Positions 27,906 through 35,357 of a DNA stretch of 64,000 nt are shown one piece after another. Below the pieces are notes generated by a model. That model made no database searches, had not been told where the DNA came from, and worked only from the letters and a program-made list of their open reading frames with translations. Numbering within the stretch: the first letter of the stretch is position 1; each line of letters opens with the position of its first letter. The translations under genes were made by a program, and so were the position numbers. This DNA is from Flavobacterium sp. 140616W15 (GTDB taxonomy: Bacteria; Bacteroidota; Bacteroidia; Flavobacteriales; Flavobacteriaceae): assembly GCF_003668995.1 (NCBI RefSeq), contig NZ_CP033068.1, positions 2,728,001-2,792,000 on the forward strand, written 5' to 3'.

Positions 27906-28145
27906 TTATTTCTTTCTAGGATTAAAATTGAGTGCTTGTTTTATCTTTCCATCAAAGTCTGTGTAAGGTTCTATATCCTCAACTTTAATGTATCTAGTAT
28001 TAGATAATGTTTTAATATTTGCAACATTAATCTTCACTTCTTTATATCTTGTTTTTACGTCTTCTACTGCGAAATAAGTTTCACCATCAATTACTTGATT
28101 TGCAACTCCCTCTCTAAGTAGTTTTGTTTTTGTGAATTTATCCAT
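27906..28145 (-). CDS. Small protein encoded next to IS1595 transposase
   Basis: 79 aa, basic C-terminus (NFNPRKK). Includes GETYFAVEDVKTRYKEVK, reminiscent of the antirepressor-like 'yFa..Dv' motif, but too short to assign. The ATG lies inside the end of the transposase gene (8-nt overlap, 28138-28145), so it is translated from the transposase mRNA and may be a passenger or accessory protein of the insertion element. Confidence 0.5.
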   Translation of the reverse strand: MDKFTKTKLLREGVANQVIDGETYFAVEDVKTRYKEVKINVANIKTLSNTRYIKVEDIEPYTDFDGKIKQALNFNPRKK

Positions 28146-29064
28146 TTATTAAATCTTTATATTTTGTTCTTATTCCCGAATTCAATATTAACCAATTGAA
28201 TTTATCACTGTCTTGTAACTTTCTCATGTTATATCTGTAAACATGTTCATCAACATATAACTGTAAATGTTTTCTAGATACAAAGTTATACATATCTCGT
28301 AAAGAATTCTTCATTATTTTCCAAGAAGATTCTATTGTGTTAGAATGTAATGTAGAATCGTTTAGATTTACATATTCTTTTTTGGCGTGATTTACTATGT
28401 TATGTTCATACATGTTATTTAATCCTCTATATCCGTGCCATTCATCTGATATAAGTCTTGTTCCCGAATTTACATATTTTCTAACTAGTGGTTGAATAGA
28501 TTTCTTTGTAGTATCTCTAACAACAAAACAGTTTAGTTTTCCACCTCGCTGTAACATACCCAATATTGGTGTTTTGTCTTTAAAGCTTCTTCCTTGGCAC
28601 TTTTCTACTTTTTTATCTTTGTGCCTGTTAATATTTTTTCCACCATAGAAACTCTCATCACATTCGACTGTTCCTTCTAATTCATTATAGTTTTCAATTC
28701 CAAAACAGGCTCTAATTCTTTGCAACATAAACCAAGCCGACTTTTGAGTAATATCTATATCTCTTGCTAATTGTGTTGATGCAATTCCTTTCTTATGAGC
28801 AGTTACTAACCAAATAGCTAAGAACCATTTTTGTAATTCCATCTTCGTATTATCAAACATTGTATTTGTGCGAACATTAAAATATTTACCTGTGTTTTTG
28901 CACTTGTATTTATTGTCTTTACATTTATACACTTTCGAATTTTCATCAAAAGGACTTACTGGTTTCCCATCCCATCTTATTTGTTCAAGGTACTCAATGC
29001 AAGTTTGTTCATTGGGGAAAGTCTTGATAAGTTCTAAAACGGATTTGATATTAGTATTGAACAT
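28138..29064 (-). CDS. IS1595-family (ISXO2-like) transposase
   Basis: 308 aa. An N-terminal zinc-ribbon-like segment (YKCKDNKYKCKNTGKYF) and a helical region (ARDIDITQKSAWFMLQRIR) precede the ISXO2-type DDE fold: GTVECDESFYGGK (first D), SDEWHGY (second D) and HSNTIESSWKIMKNSL (third acidic/N position). The length is normal and the frame is intact, so the transposase may be active. Terminal inverted repeats could not be convincingly defined. Confidence 0.88.
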   Translation of the reverse strand: MFNTNIKSVLELIKTFPNEQTCIEYLEQIRWDGKPVSPFDENSKVYKCKDNKYKCKNTGKYFNVRTNTMFDNTKMELQKWFLAIWLVTAHKKGIASTQLARDIDITQKSAWFMLQRIRACFGIENYNELEGTVECDESFYGGKNINRHKDKKVEKCQGRSFKDKTPILGMLQRGGKLNCFVVRDTTKKSIQPLVRKYVNSGTRLISDEWHGYRGLNNMYEHNIVNHAKKEYVNLNDSTLHSNTIESSWKIMKNSLRDMYNFVSRKHLQLYVDEHVYRYNMRKLQDSDKFNWLILNSGIRTKYKDLING

Positions 29065-29244
29065 AACTAGTGGTTTAGGTTAGTTTAAAGGTAGTGAAAA
29101 TTATTCATTTAGTGTAAAAATCGTCTAACTTTTATTCAAATTTACGGCTTTTATTTTCTAACATCAAATGTTTGAAATCTATTGTAATTTATTACTTTTA
29201 CAGCTATTAAAATATTAGCGTTAGCTATTATCATGGTATCGAAA

Positions 29245-29380
29245 TCTGGACAATTTCAAAAAGCACCACACGATAATAAGACTATGCTCATGCTATGGCG
29301 TGGGCGTAACTTTATCATGGTGCAAGGTTTGTCCAGAACCCCGATTCTTGGTACGGTTACAAACCCACGCTCTTTTTTGT
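29245..29380 (+). ncRNA. Strongly structured RNA candidate with terminator-like 3' end
   Basis: TCTGGACAA (29245-29253) pairs perfectly with TTGTCCAGA (29329-29337). Inside it, GCACCA (about 29264-29269) pairs with TGGTGC (about 29319-29324) and GATAA with TTATC; outside it, ATCG pairs with CGAT. An alternative 3' fold joins GCGTGGG/GTAAC (about 29299-29312) with GTTAC/CCCACGC (about 29357-29372) followed by six T. Mutually exclusive helices plus a T run are what a riboswitch, attenuator or small RNA looks like. It sits between the transposase (-) and a small secreted-protein gene (+). No known RNA family was recognised. Confidence 0.5.
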
Positions 29381-29421
29381 AACAACTTCACTTAGGGTTT
29401 TAGTGATATAAACTAAACTCT

Positions 29422-30072
29422 ATGAAAAAAGTTACTTTTCTTTTACTGTCAGTTTTCTTTATTTATTCAAATTCTTTTGCCCAAGATGTCTGGGTAAATG
29501 GTTACACACGCACAAACGGTACTATTGTTCAAGACCATTATCGAACTAATCGTGACCAAACTGTAAATAACAATTTTACAACTATAGGTAATACTAATCC
29601 ATACACGGGAGCGGTTGGCACACTGCCTAGGGACAATGGTTATACAATTCAAATACCTCAATCCTCTGTAAACATACCACTGATTCAAAGTACACTTTCT
29701 GCTAAACAAAAAAATTATACAATTGAGGTTACTACTCCTTTGGATGGTGGCTATGTTGTTCCTATGATTTTAGAACAAATACGTGAAGGTGAAGAATGGA
29801 GAACAATTAAGAAGGAAGAGTATAATGGTTATTTATTTTTCGACAAGAACACACTTTACTTTAAGCGTGGACAAAGTAATTGGTTAATTAGAAATCACGA
29901 TTTTGTAGAGTACAAGTCAGATAAGAACCTATATGTCTATAACTCTGAATACGGTTTAACCCTCTTGGACGATAAACTTAGATTTATACTGTTTTACGAT
30001 ACAAGCAACAACACTAAGAGATATTTATATGCAATAGGCGATTCTGTTTCATCTATTGTGCCAACTAATTAA
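29422..30072 (+). CDS. Secreted protein with VNGYxRxxGT motif, function unknown
   Basis: 216 aa, signal peptide 1-20 (LLLSVFFIYSNSFAQ). The mature N-terminus reads DVWVNGYTRTNGTIVQDHYR, with NTNPYTGAVGT further on. This short repeat-like block recurs in small exported proteins of Bacteroidota and their phages. The rest is beta-rich without a known domain. It starts a run of three closely spaced co-oriented genes (gaps of 14 and 3 nt) downstream of the structured RNA candidate. Confidence 0.65.
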   Translation: MKKVTFLLLSVFFIYSNSFAQDVWVNGYTRTNGTIVQDHYRTNRDQTVNNNFTTIGNTNPYTGAVGTLPRDNGYTIQIPQSSVNIPLIQSTLSAKQKNYTIEVTTPLDGGYVVPMILEQIREGEEWRTIKKEEYNGYLFFDKNTLYFKRGQSNWLIRNHDFVEYKSDKNLYVYNSEYGLTLLDDKLRFILFYDTSNNTKRYLYAIGDSVSSIVPTN

Positions 30073-30086
30073 TAACTCCACAAACT

Positions 30087-30347
30087 ATGGAAAAATTTAT
30101 AAAACAAAATCGTGATTTCTCAATCTTTTATTCAATTTGGTTTTTTGTTAATTTTGCTATTCTTTTAATTTCTGATAAAGTTGGCGATTATTATTTTTAT
30201 CCAATTGGAAAATCAAGTGTTATATCCTATGATGGAGAAAAAATGCATAGCTTACTACATGCTTACGATATTACAGAATTTATATTCTATATTTCTTTAC
30301 CTTTATTTCTATTGTTCACTTATAAGCTAATCATAAAAAACAAATAA
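30087..30347 (+). CDS. Small membrane protein, two helices
   Basis: 86 aa. Predicted membrane helices at about 16-36 (YSIWFFVNFAILLI) and 65-82 (FIFYISLPLFLLFTYKLI), separated by a polar loop. No family recognised. It lies 14 nt after the secreted-protein gene, and the next start is 3 nt after its stop, so it is in the same transcript. Confidence 0.55.
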   Translation: MEKFIKQNRDFSIFYSIWFFVNFAILLISDKVGDYYFYPIGKSSVISYDGEKMHSLLHAYDITEFIFYISLPLFLLFTYKLIIKNK

Positions 30348-30350
30348 ATC

Positions 30351-30656
30351 ATGAATGAATCTAACATTAATGAAAACTCTACCATAACAGGAAAAAATCA
30401 TACGCACAAACCATTTGATATTGTATATAGAACTGATAGAAATTACATCTTTAAAGATTGTATAGCTGTATTTTGGTACATCAAACCAATTGAAGAAAGA
30501 GTTTACTTTAAAGTAGAATTCTATGATGAATTTACAGAAAAAGAGTTTAATGATGTAGATTGCGCAAATCAAACCGTTTACTTAGTTAAAGCTGTAAAAG
30601 AAGATTCCGAAATAATAATTAAAGATATAGAAAGTAGTCTATATTTTGAAAATTAA
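30351..30656 (+). CDS. Hypothetical protein, last gene of a three-gene run
   Basis: 101 aa, acidic, soluble, no recognisable motif. Start ATG at 30351, 3 nt after the preceding stop. The stop codon overlaps by 3 nt the stop of a convergent gene on the other strand. Confidence 0.5.
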   Translation: MNESNINENSTITGKNHTHKPFDIVYRTDRNYIFKDCIAVFWYIKPIEERVYFKVEFYDEFTEKEFNDVDCANQTVYLVKAVKEDSEIIIKDIESSLYFEN

Positions 30657-30865
30657 ACTTTAGGTTCTTTTCCTTTTTCCCATAATTGGGAAATAATAAT
30701 AGAATCTTTAGCCCCCATTCTTTTTATATGTTCAGTAAGTAATTCTAATTGACTATAGGACAATTTACAAAAATGAGGGTAGATTTTTACAAAAATTTCA
30801 TCAAAATGCTTTTTGGTATTTATATCAAGCCTTTTTAGTTTATTTAAATATTCTTGCTCTGTCAT
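30653..30865 (-). CDS. Hypothetical small protein
   Basis: 70 aa from the ATG at 30865 (MTEQEYLNKLKRLDINTK). An upstream in-frame GTG at 30889 falls in a hairpin and is not preferred. Mostly helical and basic, with no known family. Convergent with the preceding three-gene run; the stop codons overlap. Confidence 0.45.
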   Translation of the reverse strand: MTEQEYLNKLKRLDINTKKHFDEIFVKIYPHFCKLSYSQLELLTEHIKRMGAKDSIIISQLWEKGKEPKV

Positions 30866-30881
30866 GATATTAAGTATTAAA

Positions 30882-30909
30882 AAAGCCACTTCATTTAAGG
30901 AGTGGCTTT
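30882..30909. terminator. Hairpin AAAGCCACT / AGTGGCTTT
   Basis: 9-bp stem (30882-30890 with 30901-30909), 10-nt loop, directly upstream of the 70-aa minus-strand gene. It has a T-rich tail on both strands. On the minus strand it would sit in the leader of that gene, so it may attenuate or insulate it. Confidence 0.6.
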
Positions 30910-31097
30910 GTTGTTAATAATTGTTTTTTATTAAGTTGTTGCACTTATTAATAAATATATGTTAATAACTTGGTAAATTAGGTAATATTGAAGCCTTGCC
31001 TACAACAGAAGGATAAAGTATCTTTACCATAAATAATAAAAGCCTAGCTCACAATAAGTAAGTAGGCGTAAGTTTAATTAAATCTAATCCAATTATT

Positions 31098-31211
31098 ATG
31101 AAAACAACCTTGAATCTTAGACAGACCAGTAGAGGTTACTTCTGCAAACTGAATTATCAACTTTTAATACCTAAACAAAAATGGATAAAAAATCTATTGT
31201 TGCTTGGCTAG
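31098..31211 (+). CDS. Possible 37-aa basic small protein
   Basis: ATG 31098 to TAG 31211; basic and aromatic (LRQTSRGYFCKLNYQLLIP, then KQKWIKNLLLLG). The 3' 31 nt overlap the start of the next small ORF in another frame, as in leader/toxin cassettes. No family recognised. Short enough to occur by chance, so confidence is low. Confidence 0.25.
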   Translation: MKTTLNLRQTSRGYFCKLNYQLLIPKQKWIKNLLLLG

Positions 31212-31279
31212 AGAATTTCTTAATCAACTTGTCGGTGGCTGCCGTATTTGAATTGATTAAGTGGATTTTCTCTGTTTAA
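31181..31279 (+). CDS. Possible 32-aa single-helix membrane peptide
   Basis: ATG 31181 to TAA 31279: short polar N-terminus, then a continuous hydrophobic helix containing FLINLSVAAVFELIKWIF. Small hydrophobic peptides followed at once by a rho-independent hairpin (31299-31316) look like type I toxins. The overlapping 37-aa frame could be a translation-coupling leader. No antisense RNA was identified. Confidence 0.35.
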   Translation: MDKKSIVAWLENFLINLSVAAVFELIKWIFSV

Positions 31280-31298
31280 CAATGTTTAATTTAAAGAG

Positions 31299-31325
31299 CC
31301 TAGCCATTGCGCTAGGGTTTCTTTT
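31299..31325 (+). terminator. Terminator after the 32-aa ORF
   Basis: CCTAGC (31299-31304), 6-nt loop, GCTAGG (31311-31316) and GTTTCTTTTT. It ends the small-ORF transcript 20 nt after its stop. Confidence 0.75.
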
Positions 31326-31449
31326 TATTAAATTATTATTAGTAATATTAATAATATTTGTATAGTGCAAATGTAATTAAAATATGTATTTAAAATACAC
31401 CCGCGCGTAAAAAATTTTTACACATTTTTAAAAGTGTAAGTATTTTTGA

Positions 31450-31457
31450 TATATTTG
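31450..31457 (+). promoter_or_regulatory. -7 element (TAnnTTTG) of the leader-peptide transcript
   Basis: TATATTTG, exact consensus, 57 nt before the 26-codon leader ORF. No clear -33 element at standard spacing. Confidence 0.45.
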
Positions 31458-31513
31458 AAATGTGCTGTTCCACATGCGAATTTAAAATATGAATCATATT
31501 AAATCCGATAAAC

Positions 31514-31594
31514 ATGAGTAAGAACAAACACAAAAACAAAGCTTTAAGAATTAACTTGAATATCAGTCTACGATTTTTCTGGTTCTTCTTTTAG
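31514..31594 (+). CDS. Putative leader peptide, 26 aa, ending in a Phe/Trp cluster
   Basis: ATG 31514 to TAG 31594. Lys/Asn-rich N-terminus (MSKNKHKNKALR) and final residues RFFWFFF. The stop is 10 nt before a rho-independent hairpin (31605-31629 plus T run), which itself precedes a further small gene at 31659. Promoter, leader ORF with a codon cluster, terminator, gene: this is the layout of a translational attenuator, although drug-inducible leaders or a real small protein fit too. Confidence 0.4.
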   Translation: MSKNKHKNKALRINLNISLRFFWFFF

Positions 31595-31604
31595 ATTAAG
31601 TTAT

Positions 31605-31635
31605 AGAGCAAGTAGTAATTATTTGCTCTTTTTTA
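31605..31635 (+). terminator. Terminator/attenuator hairpin between leader ORF and the 58-aa gene
   Basis: AGAGCAA (31605-31611), 11-nt loop, TTGCTCT (31623-31629) and T6. Only 24 nt separate it from the start of the following ORF. Confidence 0.75.
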
Positions 31636-31658
31636 TTTAACTCTTAAAACTCTATACC

Positions 31659-31835
31659 ATGAATGAAGATCAAGCACAAACTATGATTGAACTACTAGTC
31701 GAGATTAGTAATAAACTAACAGATATTTCAAAAAAGATATCTTCTGAATATGAAGTTTATGATATTAGTGAAAAAATAGATAAAGTGGTTTCAAGTGTAG
31801 ATGATGTTGTAAGAAATACATCTAATTTATCTTAG
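31659..31835 (+). CDS. Hypothetical 58-aa helical protein
   Basis: ATG 31659, TAG at 31833-31835. Acidic, fully helical with heptad-like spacing of I/L/V (MIELLVEISNKLTDISKKI). Short enough to escape length-filtered gene calling. It lies after the attenuator-like hairpin and overlaps, tail to tail, a 42-aa minus-strand gene. Comparable tiny coiled-coil proteins are common in mobile elements. Confidence 0.5.
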   Translation: MNEDQAQTMIELLVEISNKLTDISKKISSEYEVYDISEKIDKVVSSVDDVVRNTSNLS

Positions 31836-31950
31836 TTGACTCATATACCTCTGTTTCTACTTTTCTAATAACCTCTTTAAATTCTTTTAAACTTAATCCT
31901 TTTAAAAGAATACTGATTTCCTGTGCTATTTTGTTAATTTTATTTTCCAT
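31822..31950 (-). CDS. Hypothetical 42-aa protein
   Basis: ATG at 31950, TAG at 31822-31824. Helical and lysine-rich (KGLSLKEFKEVIRKVETEV). Its 3' end overlaps the convergent 58-aa gene by 14 nt. Antisense overlap of two tiny genes could give reciprocal control. The call rests on open frame and composition only. Confidence 0.35.
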   Translation of the reverse strand: MENKINKIAQEISILLKGLSLKEFKEVIRKVETEVYESTKIN

Positions 31951-31968
31951 AATGTTTTTAAATTAAAA

Positions 31969-31990
31969 AATCCGCTAAGAGTAGCGGATT
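31969..31990. terminator. Hairpin upstream of the 42-aa gene
   Basis: AATCCGCTA (31969-31977), loop agag, TAGCGGATT (31982-31990), 9 perfect pairs. Followed on the minus strand by six T. It separates the 42-aa minus gene from the following plus-strand pair. Confidence 0.65.
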
Positions 31991-32019
31991 AAAGTTTGTA
32001 ATTATTTGTTAGTGTATTA

Positions 32020-32742
32020 TTGTATATAGTTACCATTAAAAAAAGTAAAGATATTTTAAGCACATTTAAGGACCATTCAATTAACGCTTTTATTTCTACT
32101 CTATTGGATGCAATATTAACCAGCCTTTTTAAAATTGCAAAAAATATTTTAAAGTTTGTGAAAACTGCTTTTCATTCCATCTTAAAGGCAGTGAAAATAA
32201 TATGTTCTAGTGAATTTTCCTGGGAAGTTAGATTAAAAGAAGCTCTAAAAATACTAGGAGCTGCTGTGGTTATTTTAATAGGTGTAGCACTAGACGAAAT
32301 TATTGAAAAAGCATTAATAAGTGCATTTCCTCCACTTGCTTCTGTAGCCAGCTATATTTCTCCAATTTTATCCGGATTAATTGTTGGATTAGCTTCGGTT
32401 TTAATTATTCAAGCTTGGGACAAATATAAAGATAGATTTATCTTAAAAACAGATGACAATATTTTTAGATTAGAAAATCAAAAAGTACTTTCTAATACTC
32501 TTTTAACAAATAACAATATCATAAGGTCAAATATTTCGTCATTAAAAGCAGAAGAAAGTATATTTGCTACAAAAAAAATATTTGGTAACAGCCTTCCTAT
32601 TTTTGAATCGCTAAAAGCTGAAATTGAAGAAGCAAAAAAAAATATAAATCAATTAAAAAACGAGATTAAGACAGAGTCTGAAAAAATTGAAACATCTTTA
32701 GATAAAAGTCAAGATTTGCTTTACCAACTAAACTTAGCATAA
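32020..32742 (+). CDS. Membrane-associated protein, unknown family (possible N-terminal truncation)
   Basis: 240 aa from a TTG at 32020; there is no in-frame ATG anywhere near, so the start is uncertain and the gene may have lost its 5' end. Amphipathic helices fill residues 10-60. Two hydrophobic segments (LKILGAAVVILIGVALDEII and ILSGLIVGLASVLII) bracket about 75-130. The tail from 150 is a lysine/glutamate coiled coil. The hydrophobic module resembles C-terminal modules of larger island-borne proteins, but I cannot name one. The stop is immediately followed by the ATG of the next gene, so the two form a tightly coupled pair. Confidence 0.5.
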   Translation: MYIVTIKKSKDILSTFKDHSINAFISTLLDAILTSLFKIAKNILKFVKTAFHSILKAVKIICSSEFSWEVRLKEALKILGAAVVILIGVALDEIIEKALISAFPPLASVASYISPILSGLIVGLASVLIIQAWDKYKDRFILKTDDNIFRLENQKVLSNTLLTNNNIIRSNISSLKAEESIFATKKIFGNSLPIFESLKAEIEEAKKNINQLKNEIKTESEKIETSLDKSQDLLYQLNLA

Positions 32743-33363
32743 ATGACTGGAAATATATTTACTGATCATATTGATAATCTTGATCTTATAGAAAAGAATA
32801 ATGAGAAGTCAAAAAAACAAATAACTCATTTAAAAGAGACTCTGGATTTAATGTCAAGACAACTAAAAGTTCTTTCCGATCAATCACAAAAAGAACGTTT
32901 ATTTGGACTATATAAAACTATAGATACAGAAACATTGTTAGAAATGATTAACTCTCAAACTCGACATACATCGACATTGATTAATTCAATTTCACAAATA
33001 TCCTCAATTTCAAATGAGAACATCGTAGACATAAACAAAATGATGAGGATATTATTAAGCATTTCCCAATCAATTTACTCTGATATCGTTACAAACAATA
33101 AAACATCGGAAGAGATTTATAATGAATTAAAATACAGTAAATCCATATTTCTAAAACATAATGACCAATTTAATCTATTTATAGAAAGCACTATAAATAG
33201 AGCAGTTAATGATAAAAAGAGATATCAAAAACTCGATAGCCGATTAAATAAATTGGAAAAAACCGGATTAGTAGAAAAAAATACTAAACTAATTTTAGGA
33301 GGGTTTATATTTCTTTCTATGATTATTTTAGGTTTAGCAACTTTTATAATTATTAAACTGTAA
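32743..33363 (+). CDS. Coiled-coil protein with C-terminal membrane anchor, unknown
   Basis: 206 aa. Residues 10-175 are almost entirely heptad-rich helix (KKQITHLKETLDLMSRQLK). A single C-terminal membrane helix (LGGFIFLSMIILGLATFIII) makes it a tail-anchored type. Its ATG abuts the TAA of the membrane-associated protein with no gap. Together they look like a two-component membrane apparatus. No catalytic motif is visible. Confidence 0.55.
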   Translation: MTGNIFTDHIDNLDLIEKNNEKSKKQITHLKETLDLMSRQLKVLSDQSQKERLFGLYKTIDTETLLEMINSQTRHTSTLINSISQISSISNENIVDINKMMRILLSISQSIYSDIVTNNKTSEEIYNELKYSKSIFLKHNDQFNLFIESTINRAVNDKKRYQKLDSRLNKLEKTGLVEKNTKLILGGFIFLSMIILGLATFIIIKL

Positions 33364-33401
33364 AAAAAACATCTATAACTATTTTGCACAAAGTCAAGAA
33401 T

Positions 33402-33439
33402 CTAGCACACATTTTATTTAATTTTTGATGCTAGCTTTT
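33402..33439 (+). terminator. Weak terminator after the membrane/coiled-coil pair
   Basis: CTAGCA (33402-33407) and TGCTAG (33429-33434) with a 21-nt AT-rich loop, then CTTTTT. Confidence 0.45.
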
Positions 33440-33618
33440 TCTAAGCCATTATTCTTAGTAAATAGTTTTTTTTAATAGGCTAAGAAAAGTTCCAAGATCA
33501 ATAATGGATGGTCTTCACAAACACCTTAAAAAAAGGTCTCAATAATGAACTCAATCAATTGATATTTATATAGCTAGCAATATTAAATGTAAAATGTTTT
33601 TTTTTGGTAGTGGTGCAT

Positions 33619-34074
33619 TTATTTTATTGAAAGATATTCCGATAATTTTATTCCTTTATTTAGTTCTGCAAAATATGATTCATGAATTTCAGATATTTTA
33701 ATAATTTCGTTAATAGAATAATTCTTCATTTTAATTAGTTTTCCATGTTTAATTCCAAATAAGAAAATGGAAGCAACAGTTTCTCCTGTTTTTGCATTTT
33801 CATAATTATCTTTTAGGGTTTTTCCTAAAGCATTTAATTCTATTTCATCACTCTCAAAAATTACTTCATCTCTTAGTTTAATTCCCTTATTTAGTTCAGC
33901 AATGTAGGAATCATTTAATCCTGACTCACTAATAATATCTTTAGAAGAATAGTTGTTTTCTCTAATTATTTTTCCGTATTTAACTCCAAATAGGTGAATT
34001 TGAACAACTTTTTCTCCATTATAAGCATTTGCATAATTAAGTTTTAAGATTTCAGATAATTGTTTAATTTCCAT
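33619..34074 (-). CDS. Duplicated HTH-like domain protein
   Basis: 151 aa made of two copies of one domain: residues about 11-68 (NYANAYNGEKVVQIHLFGVK ... ELNKGIKL) and about 88-146 (NYENAKTGETVASIFLFGIK ... ELNKGIKL). I recall this unit as the HTH-like domain PF20038 (HTH_59), usually single and fused to nuclease or other effector domains. Here it occurs as a bare tandem, which would suit binding of a two-site DNA or protein target. Monocistronic, within the island between the unknown pair and a DUF2971 gene. Confidence 0.6.
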   Translation of the reverse strand: MEIKQLSEILKLNYANAYNGEKVVQIHLFGVKYGKIIRENNYSSKDIISESGLNDSYIAELNKGIKLRDEVIFESDEIELNALGKTLKDNYENAKTGETVASIFLFGIKHGKLIKMKNYSINEIIKISEIHESYFAELNKGIKLSEYLSIK

Positions 34075-34240
34075 AATTGATTTATGATTTTTTTAGTTTA
34101 TTAATGCAAGGGCTATTTTGTTTTATTACATTTGTAACTAAGCCTATTATTTGGGTTTACTACTTGATCCCTAATATAAAATCAAACTTTCCATTATGTT
34201 AATTACCCAAATAGGTTGTATTAGTTACTATAGCCATTAT

Positions 34241-35020
34241 TTATTCAATGTCTTCAAAATTTAATTGAAACTTATATTCGTTTTTTACGGCTTGTTTTAA
34301 TTTAGTATCTGGATAATATTGGCGCATAATTTTCATCAAAGTCTTCTTGTCATTTTCGGAAATATTACATCCAAAAATCATTTCTTTAAGACAAATTTTG
34401 TTGAATTTATAATTGTCTTTTTTACTTTTAAGAACTCTAATTTCACCTTCATACTTCCACTCGTCAGATTTTGTGAAAAACATTTGATTCACAAAATCAT
34501 TTTTATCTTGCAAGTAATTGTATTGTGGATATTCATTGGCATAAATAACTCTCTTTGCTGGAGTAAAAAATTCGACGTCCTCCAATATGTCAAATTTTAA
34601 ACATATTCCTTTATGAGAATCTGCATAATGTGCCCACATCAATAAATTGTCGCAGTTGGACATAAAGCAAGCAATACCTTTTTGATGAGCTACTCTTTTA
34701 GCAACTTTGTTAAGTAAGATTCCAAAATCAAGATTAGAAATCTTAGCCGTTTCTATTCCTTCTAATTCTTTTTGTGAAAATTTCTTTTTGAGGTAAGTAT
34801 CATAATAATGTTGAATGGAAGAGTGTTGTGAATCATTGAAAGTCATATTTATATCACAATCAAAAGGATCATTAAAATCCATAGGATTTGGAAACCACAT
34901 TTCTCCATTTATTAATGTATCGAATAAATATCGATTTACAGACCTCATTCTATATACAAACTGAGGCAATTGGTCATCAATAACCATTTTACGAACAAGT
35001 TTTTGGTATCTACTTTCCAT
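34241..35020 (-). CDS. DUF2971 protein
   Basis: 259 aa, soluble. Family hallmarks: YRMRSVNRYLFDTLINGEMW, then WFPNPMDFNDPFDC near the N-terminus, and 'CFMSNCDNLLMWAHYADSHK' followed by GICLKFD in the middle. DUF2971 proteins are frequent in variable islands and have no settled biochemical function. Conserved Asp/His/Trp residues suggest an enzyme. Monocistronic. Confidence 0.8.
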   Translation of the reverse strand: MESRYQKLVRKMVIDDQLPQFVYRMRSVNRYLFDTLINGEMWFPNPMDFNDPFDCDINMTFNDSQHSSIQHYYDTYLKKKFSQKELEGIETAKISNLDFGILLNKVAKRVAHQKGIACFMSNCDNLLMWAHYADSHKGICLKFDILEDVEFFTPAKRVIYANEYPQYNYLQDKNDFVNQMFFTKSDEWKYEGEIRVLKSKKDNYKFNKICLKEMIFGCNISENDKKTLMKIMRQYYPDTKLKQAVKNEYKFQLNFEDIE

Positions 35021-35357
35021 TAAATTTGATTTTATGATTGGTTAGAACTTCTCTAATACTAATCCCCTAACTACAGACCTATGCTCATTAACAAGGAATT
35101 TTAATATTTACAATACTAAGCAAAAAAAGTATAATGGAAATATGGTTTTCCGTAAAATGGAATGTATTTTTTTTACTTTATCAATATTTGGTATATGTGA
35201 TCTCTGAATAAAATAATATAGAGACTATTTTAAAGTATTTACAAATGGTCACAGGAGAGTTGACAAAATATTAATATTTTTTTTACTTATTTATATTGTT
35301 AACAGATATTCTGAATTAAGTACTTATTTAATTCCGATTATCTAGATATAATTATTT
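35021..35357. other. AT-rich gap between DUF2971 gene and the restriction operon
   Basis: 337 nt between the DUF2971 start side and the end of the YgjP-like gene, both minus strand. It must hold the DUF2971 promoter, but I see no exact -7 match on the minus strand, no ORF and no stable hairpin. Confidence 0.35.

Noticed and set aside
27898..29172. 10-bp direct repeat ATCAAATGTT (27898-27907 and 29163-29172) as a target-site duplication of the IS1595 element
   Set aside because: No inverted repeats lie inside it, and one copy overlaps the stop codon of the 79-aa gene. In AT-rich DNA a 10-bp match in this search space is not convincing.
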